NCBI GenBank assembly: GCA_007122815.1
Contig: SKSV01000379.1
Coordinates: 1 to 6,081, forward strand
Length of the DNA: 6,081 bases
Source of the DNA: Trueperaceae bacterium
GTDB taxonomy: Bacteria > Deinococcota > Deinococci > Deinococcales > Trueperaceae
Reading direction: 5' to 3'
Positions 1 through 5,054 of this stretch are shown here, in pieces (position 1 is the first letter of the stretch; each line of letters starts with the position of its first letter). The notes beneath the pieces are model-generated. The model was not told the origin of the DNA and searched no databases. It worked only from the letters and a program-made list of their open reading frames with translations. The position numbers were made by a program, and so were the translations under genes.

Positions 1-1
1 A

Positions 2-364
2 ACCGGAGACCTGCCCACGCCGATCAAGTACTTCAACCCGCGTGTCAAGGAGGCTGTGGACGGTCTCGAGGACGTCGCCAAGAAGCGGTTGCTCGACATG
101 CTCCCGGACGACCTGAGACCTGCCTACGAGGCGCTGCTGCGCGAGCGGCCCGAGGACGCCGGCTGTTGGCGCCTCGTCAAGCTCGCCGATAAGATCTGTG
201 CCTACTTGAAGTGCTTGGAGGAGGCGAAGGCGGGCAACCGTGAGTTCGAGCGAGCCGAGGCGACCATCCGGGCCTCCATCGAGGCTCTCGATGAGCCGGT
301 GGTGGATGCCTTCATGACGGCCTTCGTGCCGAGCTTCAGGTTGACGTTGGACGAGCTCAACTGA
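2..364 (+). CDS. yfbR: YfbR-type 5'-deoxynucleotidase (HD domain), 5'-truncated by window edge
   Basis: The reading frame is open from base 2 and ends at TGA 362-364, so the gene starts outside the window. A GTG at 56 is internal, because the conserved family sequence GDLPTPIKYFN lies upstream of it at bases 5-37. YfbR enzymes dephosphorylate deoxynucleoside 5'-monophosphates in the cytoplasm, in a metal-dependent HD-domain active site. The visible part holds the GDLPTP segment, whose Asp (bases 8-10) matches a residue reported as important in E. coli YfbR. It also holds the LVKLADKICAYLKCLEE helix, whose Asp (bases 188-190) should be the last HD metal ligand, and the typical C-terminal FVPSFRLTLDEL. 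By recalled alignment to the 199-residue E. coli protein, about 74 N-terminal residues, including the His and His-Asp metal ligands, are missing here. The family assignment is strong; activity cannot be judged without the missing part. Confidence 0.93.
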   Translation, partial: TGDLPTPIKYFNPRVKEAVDGLEDVAKKRLLDMLPDDLRPAYEALLRERPEDAGCWRLVKLADKICAYLKCLEEAKAGNREFERAEATIRASIEALDEPVVDAFMTAFVPSFRLTLDELN

Positions 365-389
365 CGAGCGGCACGACGGCGAGTAGAAT
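361..389 (+). promoter_or_regulatory. Candidate sigma70-type promoter for mgtE, overlapping the yfbR stop codon
   Basis: CTGACG (361-366) and TAGAAT (384-389) are separated by exactly 17 bases, close to the TTGACA-N17-TATAAT consensus (4/6 and 5/6 matches). The -35 box overlaps the TGA stop of the preceding gene. Transcription would begin near base 396 and give mgtE a 5' leader of about 100 bases, which suggests the transporter is transcribed independently of yfbR. This is inferred from the motif only. Confidence 0.5.
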
Positions 390-392
390 CTT

Positions 393-445
393 GGAGGGTC
401 TGCGTTCAGACAGGCTCCTCGAGGGTCGACCGCGGCGGCCGACCC
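393..445 (+). promoter_or_regulatory. Structured 5' leader of mgtE (two hairpins, no recognisable M-box)
   Basis: Two stem-loops follow the candidate start site. The first has GTCTG (398-402) pairing with CAGAC (407-411) around a CGTT loop, extended outward by GGAG (393-396) with CTCC (415-418) across a small internal loop. The second has GGGTCG (423-428) pairing with CGACCC (440-445) around an 11-base GC-rich loop. A CCTCGAGG palindrome (417-424) bridges them. mgtE genes are often preceded by the Mg2+-sensing M-box (ykoK) riboswitch. This leader is shorter than that element and shares only a short GGCTCCT string with it, so I do not call an M-box. Whether the leader senses anything is unknown. 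Confidence 0.35.
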
Positions 446-450
446 AGCGC

Positions 451-478
451 GACGAGCGGAGAACGACGAGCGGAGAAA
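451..478 (+). repeat. 14-bp tandem duplication in the mgtE leader
   Basis: Two adjacent 14-base units, 451-464 and 465-478, share GACGAGCGGAGAA and differ only in the last base (C against A). The 9-base core GACGAGCGG also occurs at 363-371, overlapping the candidate -35 box. Each unit carries a purine-rich GCGGAGAA stretch resembling a weak ribosome binding site. The true binding site for mgtE is probably GAGGA at 486-490, seven bases before the ATG. Confidence 0.8.
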
Positions 479-497
479 CCGATGCGAGGACTCGAAG

Positions 498-1889
498 ATG
501 AGTACGCCCGAAGTCCGGGACCGGCTGGCCGAGGACCTAGCCGAGCTCATAGAGGAGCGTCGCTTCGAGGCCGTCAAGTCGTTGCTCGCGGAGCGCAACC
601 CACCTGACGTAGCCGAGGCCGTGGACCGGCTACCCGCGCACGAAGAGGCCATCGCCTTCCGGCTCTTGCCGAAGGACAGCGCCTGGCAGGTGTTCGAGCA
701 CCTCTCGTTCGAAGCCCAGGAGAACCTCCTGCGCTCGCTCTCCGATACCGACGCCGCTACGCTGCTCGAGGAGATGGCGCCCGACGACCGCACCGCGTTG
801 TTCGAGGAGCTGCCTGGCAAGGTGACCCGCCAACTCCTCAACCTGCTGTCGCGCAACGAGCGTCGTACCGCCCTGAAGCTCCTGGGGTATCCGGAGGACT
901 CCATCGGCCGGCTCATGACACCCGACTACGTGCGGGTCAAGCCCGGCTGGACGGTGGCGCAGGCGCTCGACCACATACGTGTCTTCGGGCGGGACTCGGA
1001 GACGCTGAACGTCGTCTACGTGACCGACTTCAACGGGGTGCTGATCGACGACCTGCGCATCCGCCAGCTGCTGACGGTCGAGCCGAGCACTACCATCGCG
1101 GAGCTGATGGACCAGGAGTTCGTCGCCCTCAACGTGGTCGACGATGAGGAGTCTGCCGTCTCCGTGTTCCGCCGTCACGATCGCACCGCGCTGCCCGTCG
1201 TCGACAGCGAGGGGGTGCTGGTCGGCATCGTCACGGTGGACGACGTGCTCGACCTGCAGGAGCGCGAGGCCACCGAGGACATCCAGATGCTGGGCGGCGT
1301 GCAGGCGCTCGAGGAGCCTTACCTGCAGGTGCCGATCTGGACCATGGTCCGCAAGCGGGCGGTCTGGCTGGTGATACTGCTCTTCGGCGGGATGCTCACC
1401 GCAGAGGCCATGACGTACTACGAGGAGGAGCTGGCGCAGGCCGTGGTGCTGGCGATCTTCCTGCCTCTCATCATCGCTTCGGGCGGCAACTCCGGGTCGC
1501 AAGCGGCCACTCTCATCACGCGCGCCCTCGCGCTGGGCGAGGTCCGCTTGCGCGACTGGTGGCTGGTGATGCGGCGCGAGCTGCTCTCCGGCCTGTTGCT
1601 GGGGACCATCCTGGGGGCCCTCGGCTTCTTGCGCATCGTGCTCTGGGCGCTGGCGTTCGAAGCTTACGGACCCTACTGGCTGCTGGTGGCGATCACTGTC
1701 GGGGTGTCCATCGGGGGTGTGGTGGTATGGGGGTCGCTCTCGGGTTCGCTGCTGCCGCTGCTGCTCAAGCGCCTCGGCGCCGATCCCGCCACCTCATCGG
1801 CGCCGTTCATCGCCACCCTGGTCGACGTCACGGGCATCATCATCTTCTTCACGATCGCCATGTTCTTCCTCAGCGGGACGCTCTTGTGA
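498..1889 (+). CDS. mgtE: Magnesium transporter MgtE
   Basis: This 463-residue inner-membrane Mg2+ channel/transporter is close to the usual family length of about 450. The order of domains is complete: a helical N domain (about 20-130, rich in Leu and acidic residues), the linker SIGRLMTPDYVRV (135-147), two CBS domains (about 138-195 and 198-256), a connecting plug helix (about 258-282) and five membrane segments (about 287-305, 313-336, 361-386, 394-423 and 434-458). The signature GGNSGSQ is at 329-335. Asp443 in ATLVDVTG corresponds to the ion-selecting Asp432 of the Thermus thermophilus protein. Acidic clusters in the N and CBS domains fit the known Mg2+-dependent gating, in which high internal Mg2+ closes the pore. 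The ATG at 498 follows GAGGA (486-490) at seven bases and gives the normal N-terminus. The gene stands alone behind its own candidate promoter. Nothing in it looks broken. Confidence 0.97.
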   Translation: MSTPEVRDRLAEDLAELIEERRFEAVKSLLAERNPPDVAEAVDRLPAHEEAIAFRLLPKDSAWQVFEHLSFEAQENLLRSLSDTDAATLLEEMAPDDRTALFEELPGKVTRQLLNLLSRNERRTALKLLGYPEDSIGRLMTPDYVRVKPGWTVAQALDHIRVFGRDSETLNVVYVTDFNGVLIDDLRIRQLLTVEPSTTIAELMDQEFVALNVVDDEESAVSVFRRHDRTALPVVDSEGVLVGIVTVDDVLDLQEREATEDIQMLGGVQALEEPYLQVPIWTMVRKRAVWLVILLFGGMLTAEAMTYYEEELAQAVVLAIFLPLIIASGGNSGSQAATLITRALALGEVRLRDWWLVMRRELLSGLLLGTILGALGFLRIVLWALAFEAYGPYWLLVAITVGVSIGGVVVWGSLSGSLLPLLLKRLGADPATSSAPFIATLVDVTGIIIFFTIAMFFLSGTLL

Positions 1890-1906
1890 GTGTCTTCGCT
1901 CACTCA
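1886..1906 (+). terminator. Weak hairpin at the mgtE stop codon
   Basis: TGAGTG (1887-1892) can pair with CACTCA (1901-1906) around an eight-base loop. A competing pairing is GTGAG (1886-1890) with CTCAC (1899-1903). There is no run of T after it and the stem overlaps the stop codon, so a terminator role is doubtful. Confidence 0.2.
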
Positions 1907-1960
1907 GTTGCATGCCTCGGAAGGGACGTTGCTCAGGTGCGACGCGATCGCGCGCGCGAC

Positions 1961-1966
1961 TATGCT
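1961..1966 (+). promoter_or_regulatory. Possible -10 box (TATGCT) for the CoA-transferase gene
   Basis: The 129 bases between mgtE and the chosen CoA-transferase start contain TATGCT, a 4/6 match to TATAAT, about 53 bases before the ATG. No convincing -35 box sits 16-18 bases upstream. The gap is large enough for an independent promoter, but read-through from mgtE is equally possible. Confidence 0.25.
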
Positions 1967-2018
1967 GGAGACGAGACAGGCGACGCCTTCTGACGCGCGT
2001 CGTGACGGAGGAGCAGTG

Positions 2019-3275
2019 ATGGACCCGTTCGCCATACCCCGAAGCGCAGCCGGAGGCGGGGCCGGAGACGGTACGGCGAAGGGAGGCCCGCTGCACGGCG
2101 TCCGCGTCATCGACCTGACCCGGGTCCTGGCGGGACCGTTCGCCACGATGATGATGGCGGACCTCGGTGCTGACGTGATCAAGGTCGAGGCGCCGGTCGG
2201 CGACGACACACGACGTTGGGGACCACCCTGGATAGAGGGCGAGAGCGCCTACTTCACGTGCACCAACCGCAACAAGCGTGGCATCGTGCTGGACTTCAAG
2301 GAGGAGAGCGCCCGCGAGGTGGTGAAGCGCCTGGTCGCCGATGCAGACGTGTTGGTCGAGAACTTCCGGGTTGGGACCATGGAGAAGTGGGGGCTCGGCT
2401 ACGAGGAGGTGTTGCGGGAGCTGAACCCCGGCCTGGTGTACTGCAGTATCACTGGTTACGGCCGCAGCGGTCCGGCGGCGCCGCTTCCCGGCTACGACCC
2501 GATCATCGAGGCGGTCGGCGGCTTCATGAGCATCAACGGCGAGCAGAACGGTCGCCCGCTCAAGGTCGGGGTTGCGGTCATCGACATCATCACTGGTTGC
2601 CAGGCGGCTTACGCAGTCACGGCGGCTCTGGTACACCGCGAACGTACCGGTGAGGGGCAGCGCGTCGACCTCTCGCTCTTCGAGACCAGCCTCTCTGCGC
2701 TGGCCAACCAGGCGAGCGCCTACCTGATGGGGGGCGTGATCCACCCGCGGCTGGGGAACGCGCACCCGCACATCGTCCCGACGGACACCTACGACACCAG
2801 CACCGGACCGGTGATGGTCTGCGTCGGTAACGACAACCAGTTCCGGCGCCTCTGCGTGCTGTTGGGCGCCAGCGAGCTTGCGGACGACCCGCGCTTCACG
2901 ACGAACCCCTTGCGCGTCCAGAACCGCAAGGCGCTCACCGCGATCCTGCGAGAGCGCTTCGCGCCGCTCGACAGCCGCAACTTCACGGCCAAGGCTGACG
3001 CTGCCGGAGTGCCCGCGGCTCCAGTGCTGGAACTCGACGAGGTCTTCGAGCACCCGCAGGTGGCGGCAAGGGACATGCTCATAGACTTCGAGCACCCGAC
3101 CGTCGGGCGCATGAGGCAGGTCGGTTTCCCCTTCAAGCTCGACCGTACGCCCGCGGCGTTGCGGTACCCACCGCCCCTGCTCGGGCAGCACACCGAAGAG
3201 GTCCTGGCTGAGCTAGAGCGCGCCGAGGCCGAACGGGACGAAGGCGAGGCCTCAGAGCCGGCACTGGCGAGGTGA
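2019..3275 (+). CDS. Family III (CaiB/BaiF) acyl-CoA transferase
   Basis: The predicted 418-residue cytoplasmic enzyme moves CoA from an acyl-CoA donor to a carboxylic acid through a covalent aspartyl intermediate. Visible family features are PLHGVRVIDLTRVLAGPF (24-41), the ADLGADVIKVE segment (47-57), GDDTRRWGPP (61-70), the CoA-contacting NRNKRGIVLDF (83-93), SITGYGRSGP (143-152), the catalytic Asp189 in GVAVIDIITG (184-193), HRERTGEGQRVDLSLFE (206-222) and the C-terminal PPPLLGQHTEEVL (384-396). The ATG at 2019 is preferred because GGAGGAG (2007-2013) sits five bases upstream. The in-frame GTG at 2016 is an alternative. The frame runs back to a GTG at 1890, but that stretch is unconserved and badly placed for a ribosome binding site. 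The first 23 residues are a low-complexity Gly/Ala extension and the last 20 an acidic tail. The substrate cannot be read from the sequence: formyl-CoA, succinyl/glutarate and carnitine-type transferases share these motifs, and no pathway partner lies nearby. Confidence 0.94.
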   Translation: MDPFAIPRSAAGGGAGDGTAKGGPLHGVRVIDLTRVLAGPFATMMMADLGADVIKVEAPVGDDTRRWGPPWIEGESAYFTCTNRNKRGIVLDFKEESAREVVKRLVADADVLVENFRVGTMEKWGLGYEEVLRELNPGLVYCSITGYGRSGPAAPLPGYDPIIEAVGGFMSINGEQNGRPLKVGVAVIDIITGCQAAYAVTAALVHRERTGEGQRVDLSLFETSLSALANQASAYLMGGVIHPRLGNAHPHIVPTDTYDTSTGPVMVCVGNDNQFRRLCVLLGASELADDPRFTTNPLRVQNRKALTAILRERFAPLDSRNFTAKADAAGVPAAPVLELDEVFEHPQVAARDMLIDFEHPTVGRMRQVGFPFKLDRTPAALRYPPPLLGQHTEEVLAELERAEAERDEGEASEPALAR

Positions 3276-3284
3276 GTCGAGCGC

Positions 3285-3328
3285 GGGCGGAGTCCGCCCA
3301 GGCGCTGCGCGCCCAGGCGCTGCGCGCC
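3285..3328. terminator. Cluster of three hairpins between convergent genes, probable bidirectional terminator
   Basis: Three perfect small stem-loops lie in a row: GGGCGG/CCGCCC (3285-3290 with 3294-3299, loop AGT), GGCGC/GCGCC (3301-3305 with 3309-3313, loop TGC) and the same again (3316-3320 with 3324-3328). They fill most of the 60 bases between the stop codons of the CoA-transferase (plus strand) and the DinB-like gene (minus strand). Position and symmetry suggest they end transcription from both sides. There is no T run on either strand, so this is not a classical intrinsic terminator. Confidence 0.42.
3297..3326. repeat. 15-bp perfect tandem repeat, two copies
   Basis: CCCAGGCGCTGCGCG occurs at 3297-3311 and again, identically, at 3312-3326, followed by the start of a third copy (CCC). 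Each unit contributes one GGCGC-TGC-GCGCC hairpin. The repeat lies outside both flanking coding regions. Confidence 0.9.
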
Positions 3329-3335
3329 CGAGCCC

Positions 3336-3851
3336 TCAAACGCCGTAGTGCTCACGCGCGCGCAGCACCTGCGCGACGTGATGATCACCGTGCCAGCCGT
3401 AGGTGAGCACCAGCCGCCACACGTGGTAGTTGGCGGTGCGGCCGCTCACGTACCAGGGCCTCTCGAGTTCCGAGGGACCGAGCGCACGGAGCAGCTCCAC
3501 CCAGCGCCGGTGGAGACCACCCAGGAGCGCCAGCGACGGCTCCACCGGAAGCCCGGTGTCGGGCGTGCGCGCCCAAGCCTCGACCTCGTATGTGCAGACC
3601 GTCGGCCCGTCTTCGGTCAGCGCGAGCTTGGTGCGGGCGAACGCCTGCATGTGGCTATCGGCCAGGTGATGCGCCACCTGGCGGATCGTCCAGGCCCCGT
3701 CCCGGATCGGGTGGTCGAGATCGGCGCAACCTTCGAGAGCTTCGCTGAGCGCGGTCGGCAGGGCCTCCACGCGATCGATCGCTACCATCACCGCGCCAAG
3801 GTCCATGGTCGGCGGAAGGTCGGGGCGACCGATCGGGTAGGTCTCGAGCAT
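3336..3851 (-). CDS. DinB-superfamily putative metal-dependent protein, YfiT type
   Basis: The 171-residue protein resembles Bacillus YfiT along its length: YPIGRPDL near the N-terminus, DGAWTIRQVAHHLADSHMQA (51-70), FARTKLALTEDGPTVCTYE (71-89), a LxGLHRRWVELL helix (110-121) and the C-terminal TYGWHGDHHVAQV (150-162). YfiT and other DinB proteins are four-helix bundles binding one metal through three histidines. The likely ligands here are one of His61/His62 plus His154 and His158. Characterised relatives include bacillithiol- and mycothiol-dependent S-transferases, so thiol conjugation or detoxification is possible but unproven. The start at 3851 is favoured because GGAGGT (plus-strand ACCTCC, 3859-3864) lies seven bases upstream and the protein then begins just before the conserved YPIG. 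The frame extends to 3935, but those 28 extra residues would cross the divergent promoter region and overlap the dehydrogenase. It converges on the CoA-transferase and diverges from the dehydrogenase. Confidence 0.88.
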   Translation of the reverse strand: MLETYPIGRPDLPPTMDLGAVMVAIDRVEALPTALSEALEGCADLDHPIRDGAWTIRQVAHHLADSHMQAFARTKLALTEDGPTVCTYEVEAWARTPDTGLPVEPSLALLGGLHRRWVELLRALGPSELERPWYVSGRTANYHVWRLVLTYGWHGDHHVAQVLRAREHYGV

Positions 3852-3871
3852 GCGCGGTACCTCCGTAGCCC

Positions 3872-3877
3872 ATGCTA
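3872..3877 (-). promoter_or_regulatory. Possible -10 box (TAGCAT) for the YfiT-like gene
   Basis: Read on the minus strand, TAGCAT lies 20 bases before the start codon and just upstream of the GGAGGT ribosome binding site. It matches TATAAT at 4/6. No good -35 box is seen at 16-18 bases. The same hexamer occurs before the SPFH gene at 5028-5033. Confidence 0.28.
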
Positions 3878-3910
3878 AAGGCAACGCCGCCTCGTCGAGT
3901 GCGCCTGGGG

Positions 3911-3916
3911 TAGGCT
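3911..3916 (+). promoter_or_regulatory. -10 box placed for a leaderless transcript of the dehydrogenase gene
   Basis: TAGGCT (3911-3916) stands six bases before the ATG at 3923, and no ribosome binding site lies between them. In Deinococcus and related bacteria, many genes are transcribed starting at or next to the start codon from a TANNNT box at this distance. The fit of spacing and absent Shine-Dalgarno sequence is good; a -35 box is not evident. Confidence 0.45.
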
Positions 3917-3922
3917 GACGCG

Positions 3923-4957
3923 ATGCGCGCGGCACTCGCTCGAGCCCCCAACGCCACTCTCGAGATCGTGGAGGTCAGCGAACCCGCGCTGCCCGACCAC
4001 GGCGCGCTGATCAGGGTGCGCGCCACGGGCGTGTGCCGCAGCGATTGGCATGCCTGGGTGGGACACGATCCGAGCGTGCGGTTCCCGCACGTTCACGGCC
4101 ACGAGTTCGCTGGAGTGGTGCATGCGCTCGGCGAGGGGGTGAGCCGCTTCGCGGGCGGGGAGCGTGTAACCGCCCCCTTCTGCTGCGGGTGCGGTAGCTG
4201 CGCGACCTGCGCCTCGGGACAGCAGCAGCTCTGCGAGCGCGAGTACCAGCCCGGCTTCGACGGTTGGGGCAGCTTCGCCGAGCTAGTCATGGTTCCCTGG
4301 GCGGACGTGAACCTCGCGCCCCTGCCCGAGGAGATCGGCTTCGTGGAGGCCGCCAGCCTGGGCTGCCGCTTCATGACCGCGTTCAGGGGCCTGCTCGATC
4401 AGGCCGAGCTGCGCGCCGGCGAGACCGTCTTGGTGATCGGTTGCGGGGGTGTGGGCCTCTCGAGTGTGATGATCGGCCACGGCGTAGGCGCGCGCGTGAT
4501 CGCGGTGGACCGCGACGAGGCGAAGCTGGAGCTCGCGCAGCGCATCGGGGCGGACCACGTCATCGACGCGCGGTTCGAGGACCCGGTCCAGCGCGCGCGC
4601 GAGCTGAGCGACGGTGGCGCACACGTCGCCGTCGACGCCCTCGGCAGCGCCGCGACGTGCGCGCAGGGTATCCGGGCGCTGCGCCCCCGGGGCCGCCACC
4701 TGCAGCTCGGCCTGCTCCTGGGCCCTGACGTCGACCCGCCACTGCCGATGCAGGAGGTGATCCGGCGAGAGCTGCGCCTGTTAGGTAGTCACGGCATGCC
4801 TGCACGCGGTTATGACGCCCTGTTCGCGTTCCTGCGCGCTTCCGATACGCCGGTGCGGACTCTGGTCGGTCGCACAGCGGAGCTCTCGGCCGCCGCTGAG
4901 GTCCTGGCGTCGATGGAGGGTTTCGCGCCCCTCGGGGTCACGGTGCTCGAGCCTTGA
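3923..4957 (+). CDS. Zinc- and NAD-dependent medium-chain alcohol dehydrogenase
   Basis: The 344-residue enzyme would oxidise an alcohol, or reduce an aldehyde or ketone, in the cytoplasm. The catalytic zinc site is present: Cys38 in ATGVCRSDWH, His60-Glu61 in HGHEFAG and Cys148 in SLGCRF. The structural zinc lobe is complete, with Cys90, Cys93, Cys96 and Cys104 in the CGSCATC...LC pattern; extra Cys87 and Cys88 precede it. The Rossmann fold shows VIGCGGVGLS (171-180) and ends beta-2 with Asp196 (AVDRDEAK), which favours NAD over NADP. Length is typical for the family (about 340-350). The ATG at 3923 gives the usual N-terminus; no Shine-Dalgarno precedes it and a -10 box sits six bases away, so the message may be leaderless. 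It is transcribed divergently from the YfiT-like gene, 71 bases apart. The substrate is unknown; the family spans simple alcohols, sorbitol/threonine-type polyols and formaldehyde adducts, and nothing visible decides between them. Confidence 0.94.
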   Translation: MRAALARAPNATLEIVEVSEPALPDHGALIRVRATGVCRSDWHAWVGHDPSVRFPHVHGHEFAGVVHALGEGVSRFAGGERVTAPFCCGCGSCATCASGQQQLCEREYQPGFDGWGSFAELVMVPWADVNLAPLPEEIGFVEAASLGCRFMTAFRGLLDQAELRAGETVLVIGCGGVGLSSVMIGHGVGARVIAVDRDEAKLELAQRIGADHVIDARFEDPVQRARELSDGGAHVAVDALGSAATCAQGIRALRPRGRHLQLGLLLGPDVDPPLPMQEVIRRELRLLGSHGMPARGYDALFAFLRASDTPVRTLVGRTAELSAAAEVLASMEGFAPLGVTVLEP

Positions 4958-4983
4958 TGCGCCGCGACCCGTGACTCCCAAGA

Positions 4984-5004
4984 TTCCCGCTGCCGTGGCG
5001 GGAA
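4984..5004 (+). terminator. 7-bp-stem hairpin after the dehydrogenase gene
   Basis: TTCCCGC (4984-4990) pairs perfectly with GCGGGAA (4998-5004) around a seven-base loop, 27 bases past the dehydrogenase stop codon. It could end that transcript, although no T run follows. Its right arm overlaps the palindrome at 5001-5012, so the two structures are mutually exclusive as RNA. Confidence 0.38.
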
Positions 5005-5012
5005 CCGGTTCC
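5001..5012. promoter_or_regulatory. Perfect 12-bp palindrome, candidate operator before the SPFH gene
   Basis: GGAACCGGTTCC is its own reverse complement and its right end lies 16 bases upstream of the TAGCAT -10-like box (5028-5033), so it sits over the expected -35 region. That is where a dimeric transcription factor would bind to repress, or to replace a missing -35 contact. The regulator is unknown. Confidence 0.35.
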
Positions 5013-5027
5013 TTCGCCCTGAGCCTG

Positions 5028-5033
5028 TAGCAT
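5028..5033 (+). promoter_or_regulatory. Possible -10 box (TAGCAT) for the SPFH gene
   Basis: TAGCAT matches TATAAT at 4/6 and lies 21 bases before the ATG, with a strong GGAGGT ribosome binding site (5041-5046) in between. No good -35 hexamer is seen at 16-18 bases; the palindrome at 5001-5012 occupies that region. Confidence 0.3.
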
Positions 5034-5054
5034 TCCCACTGGAGGTCTCGCCAA

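Noticed and set aside
393..445. M-box (ykoK) Mg2+ riboswitch upstream of mgtE
   Set aside because: Only a short GGCTCCT string resembles the element. The leader is too short and the other conserved parts are not visible.
630..1502. 290-codon minus-strand open frame opposite mgtE
   Set aside because: It lies wholly within mgtE and has the same antisense character, with no domain-like sequence.
1890..2018. N-terminal extension of the CoA-transferase from the GTG at 1890
   Set aside because: The 43 extra residues are unlike the family, the GTG abuts the mgtE stop without a suitable ribosome binding site, and GGAGGAG points to 2019.
1794..3191. 465-codon minus-strand open frame opposite the CoA-transferase
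   Set aside because: It is the antisense shadow of a clearly conserved enzyme in GC-rich DNA. Its composition (Arg, His, Val, Asp rich) and lack of any recognisable motif are typical of such shadows.
3852..3935. Longer start of the YfiT-like gene at 3935
   Set aside because: The extension would run through the GGAGGT site and the divergent promoter and overlap the dehydrogenase start; the conserved YPIG begins just after 3851.
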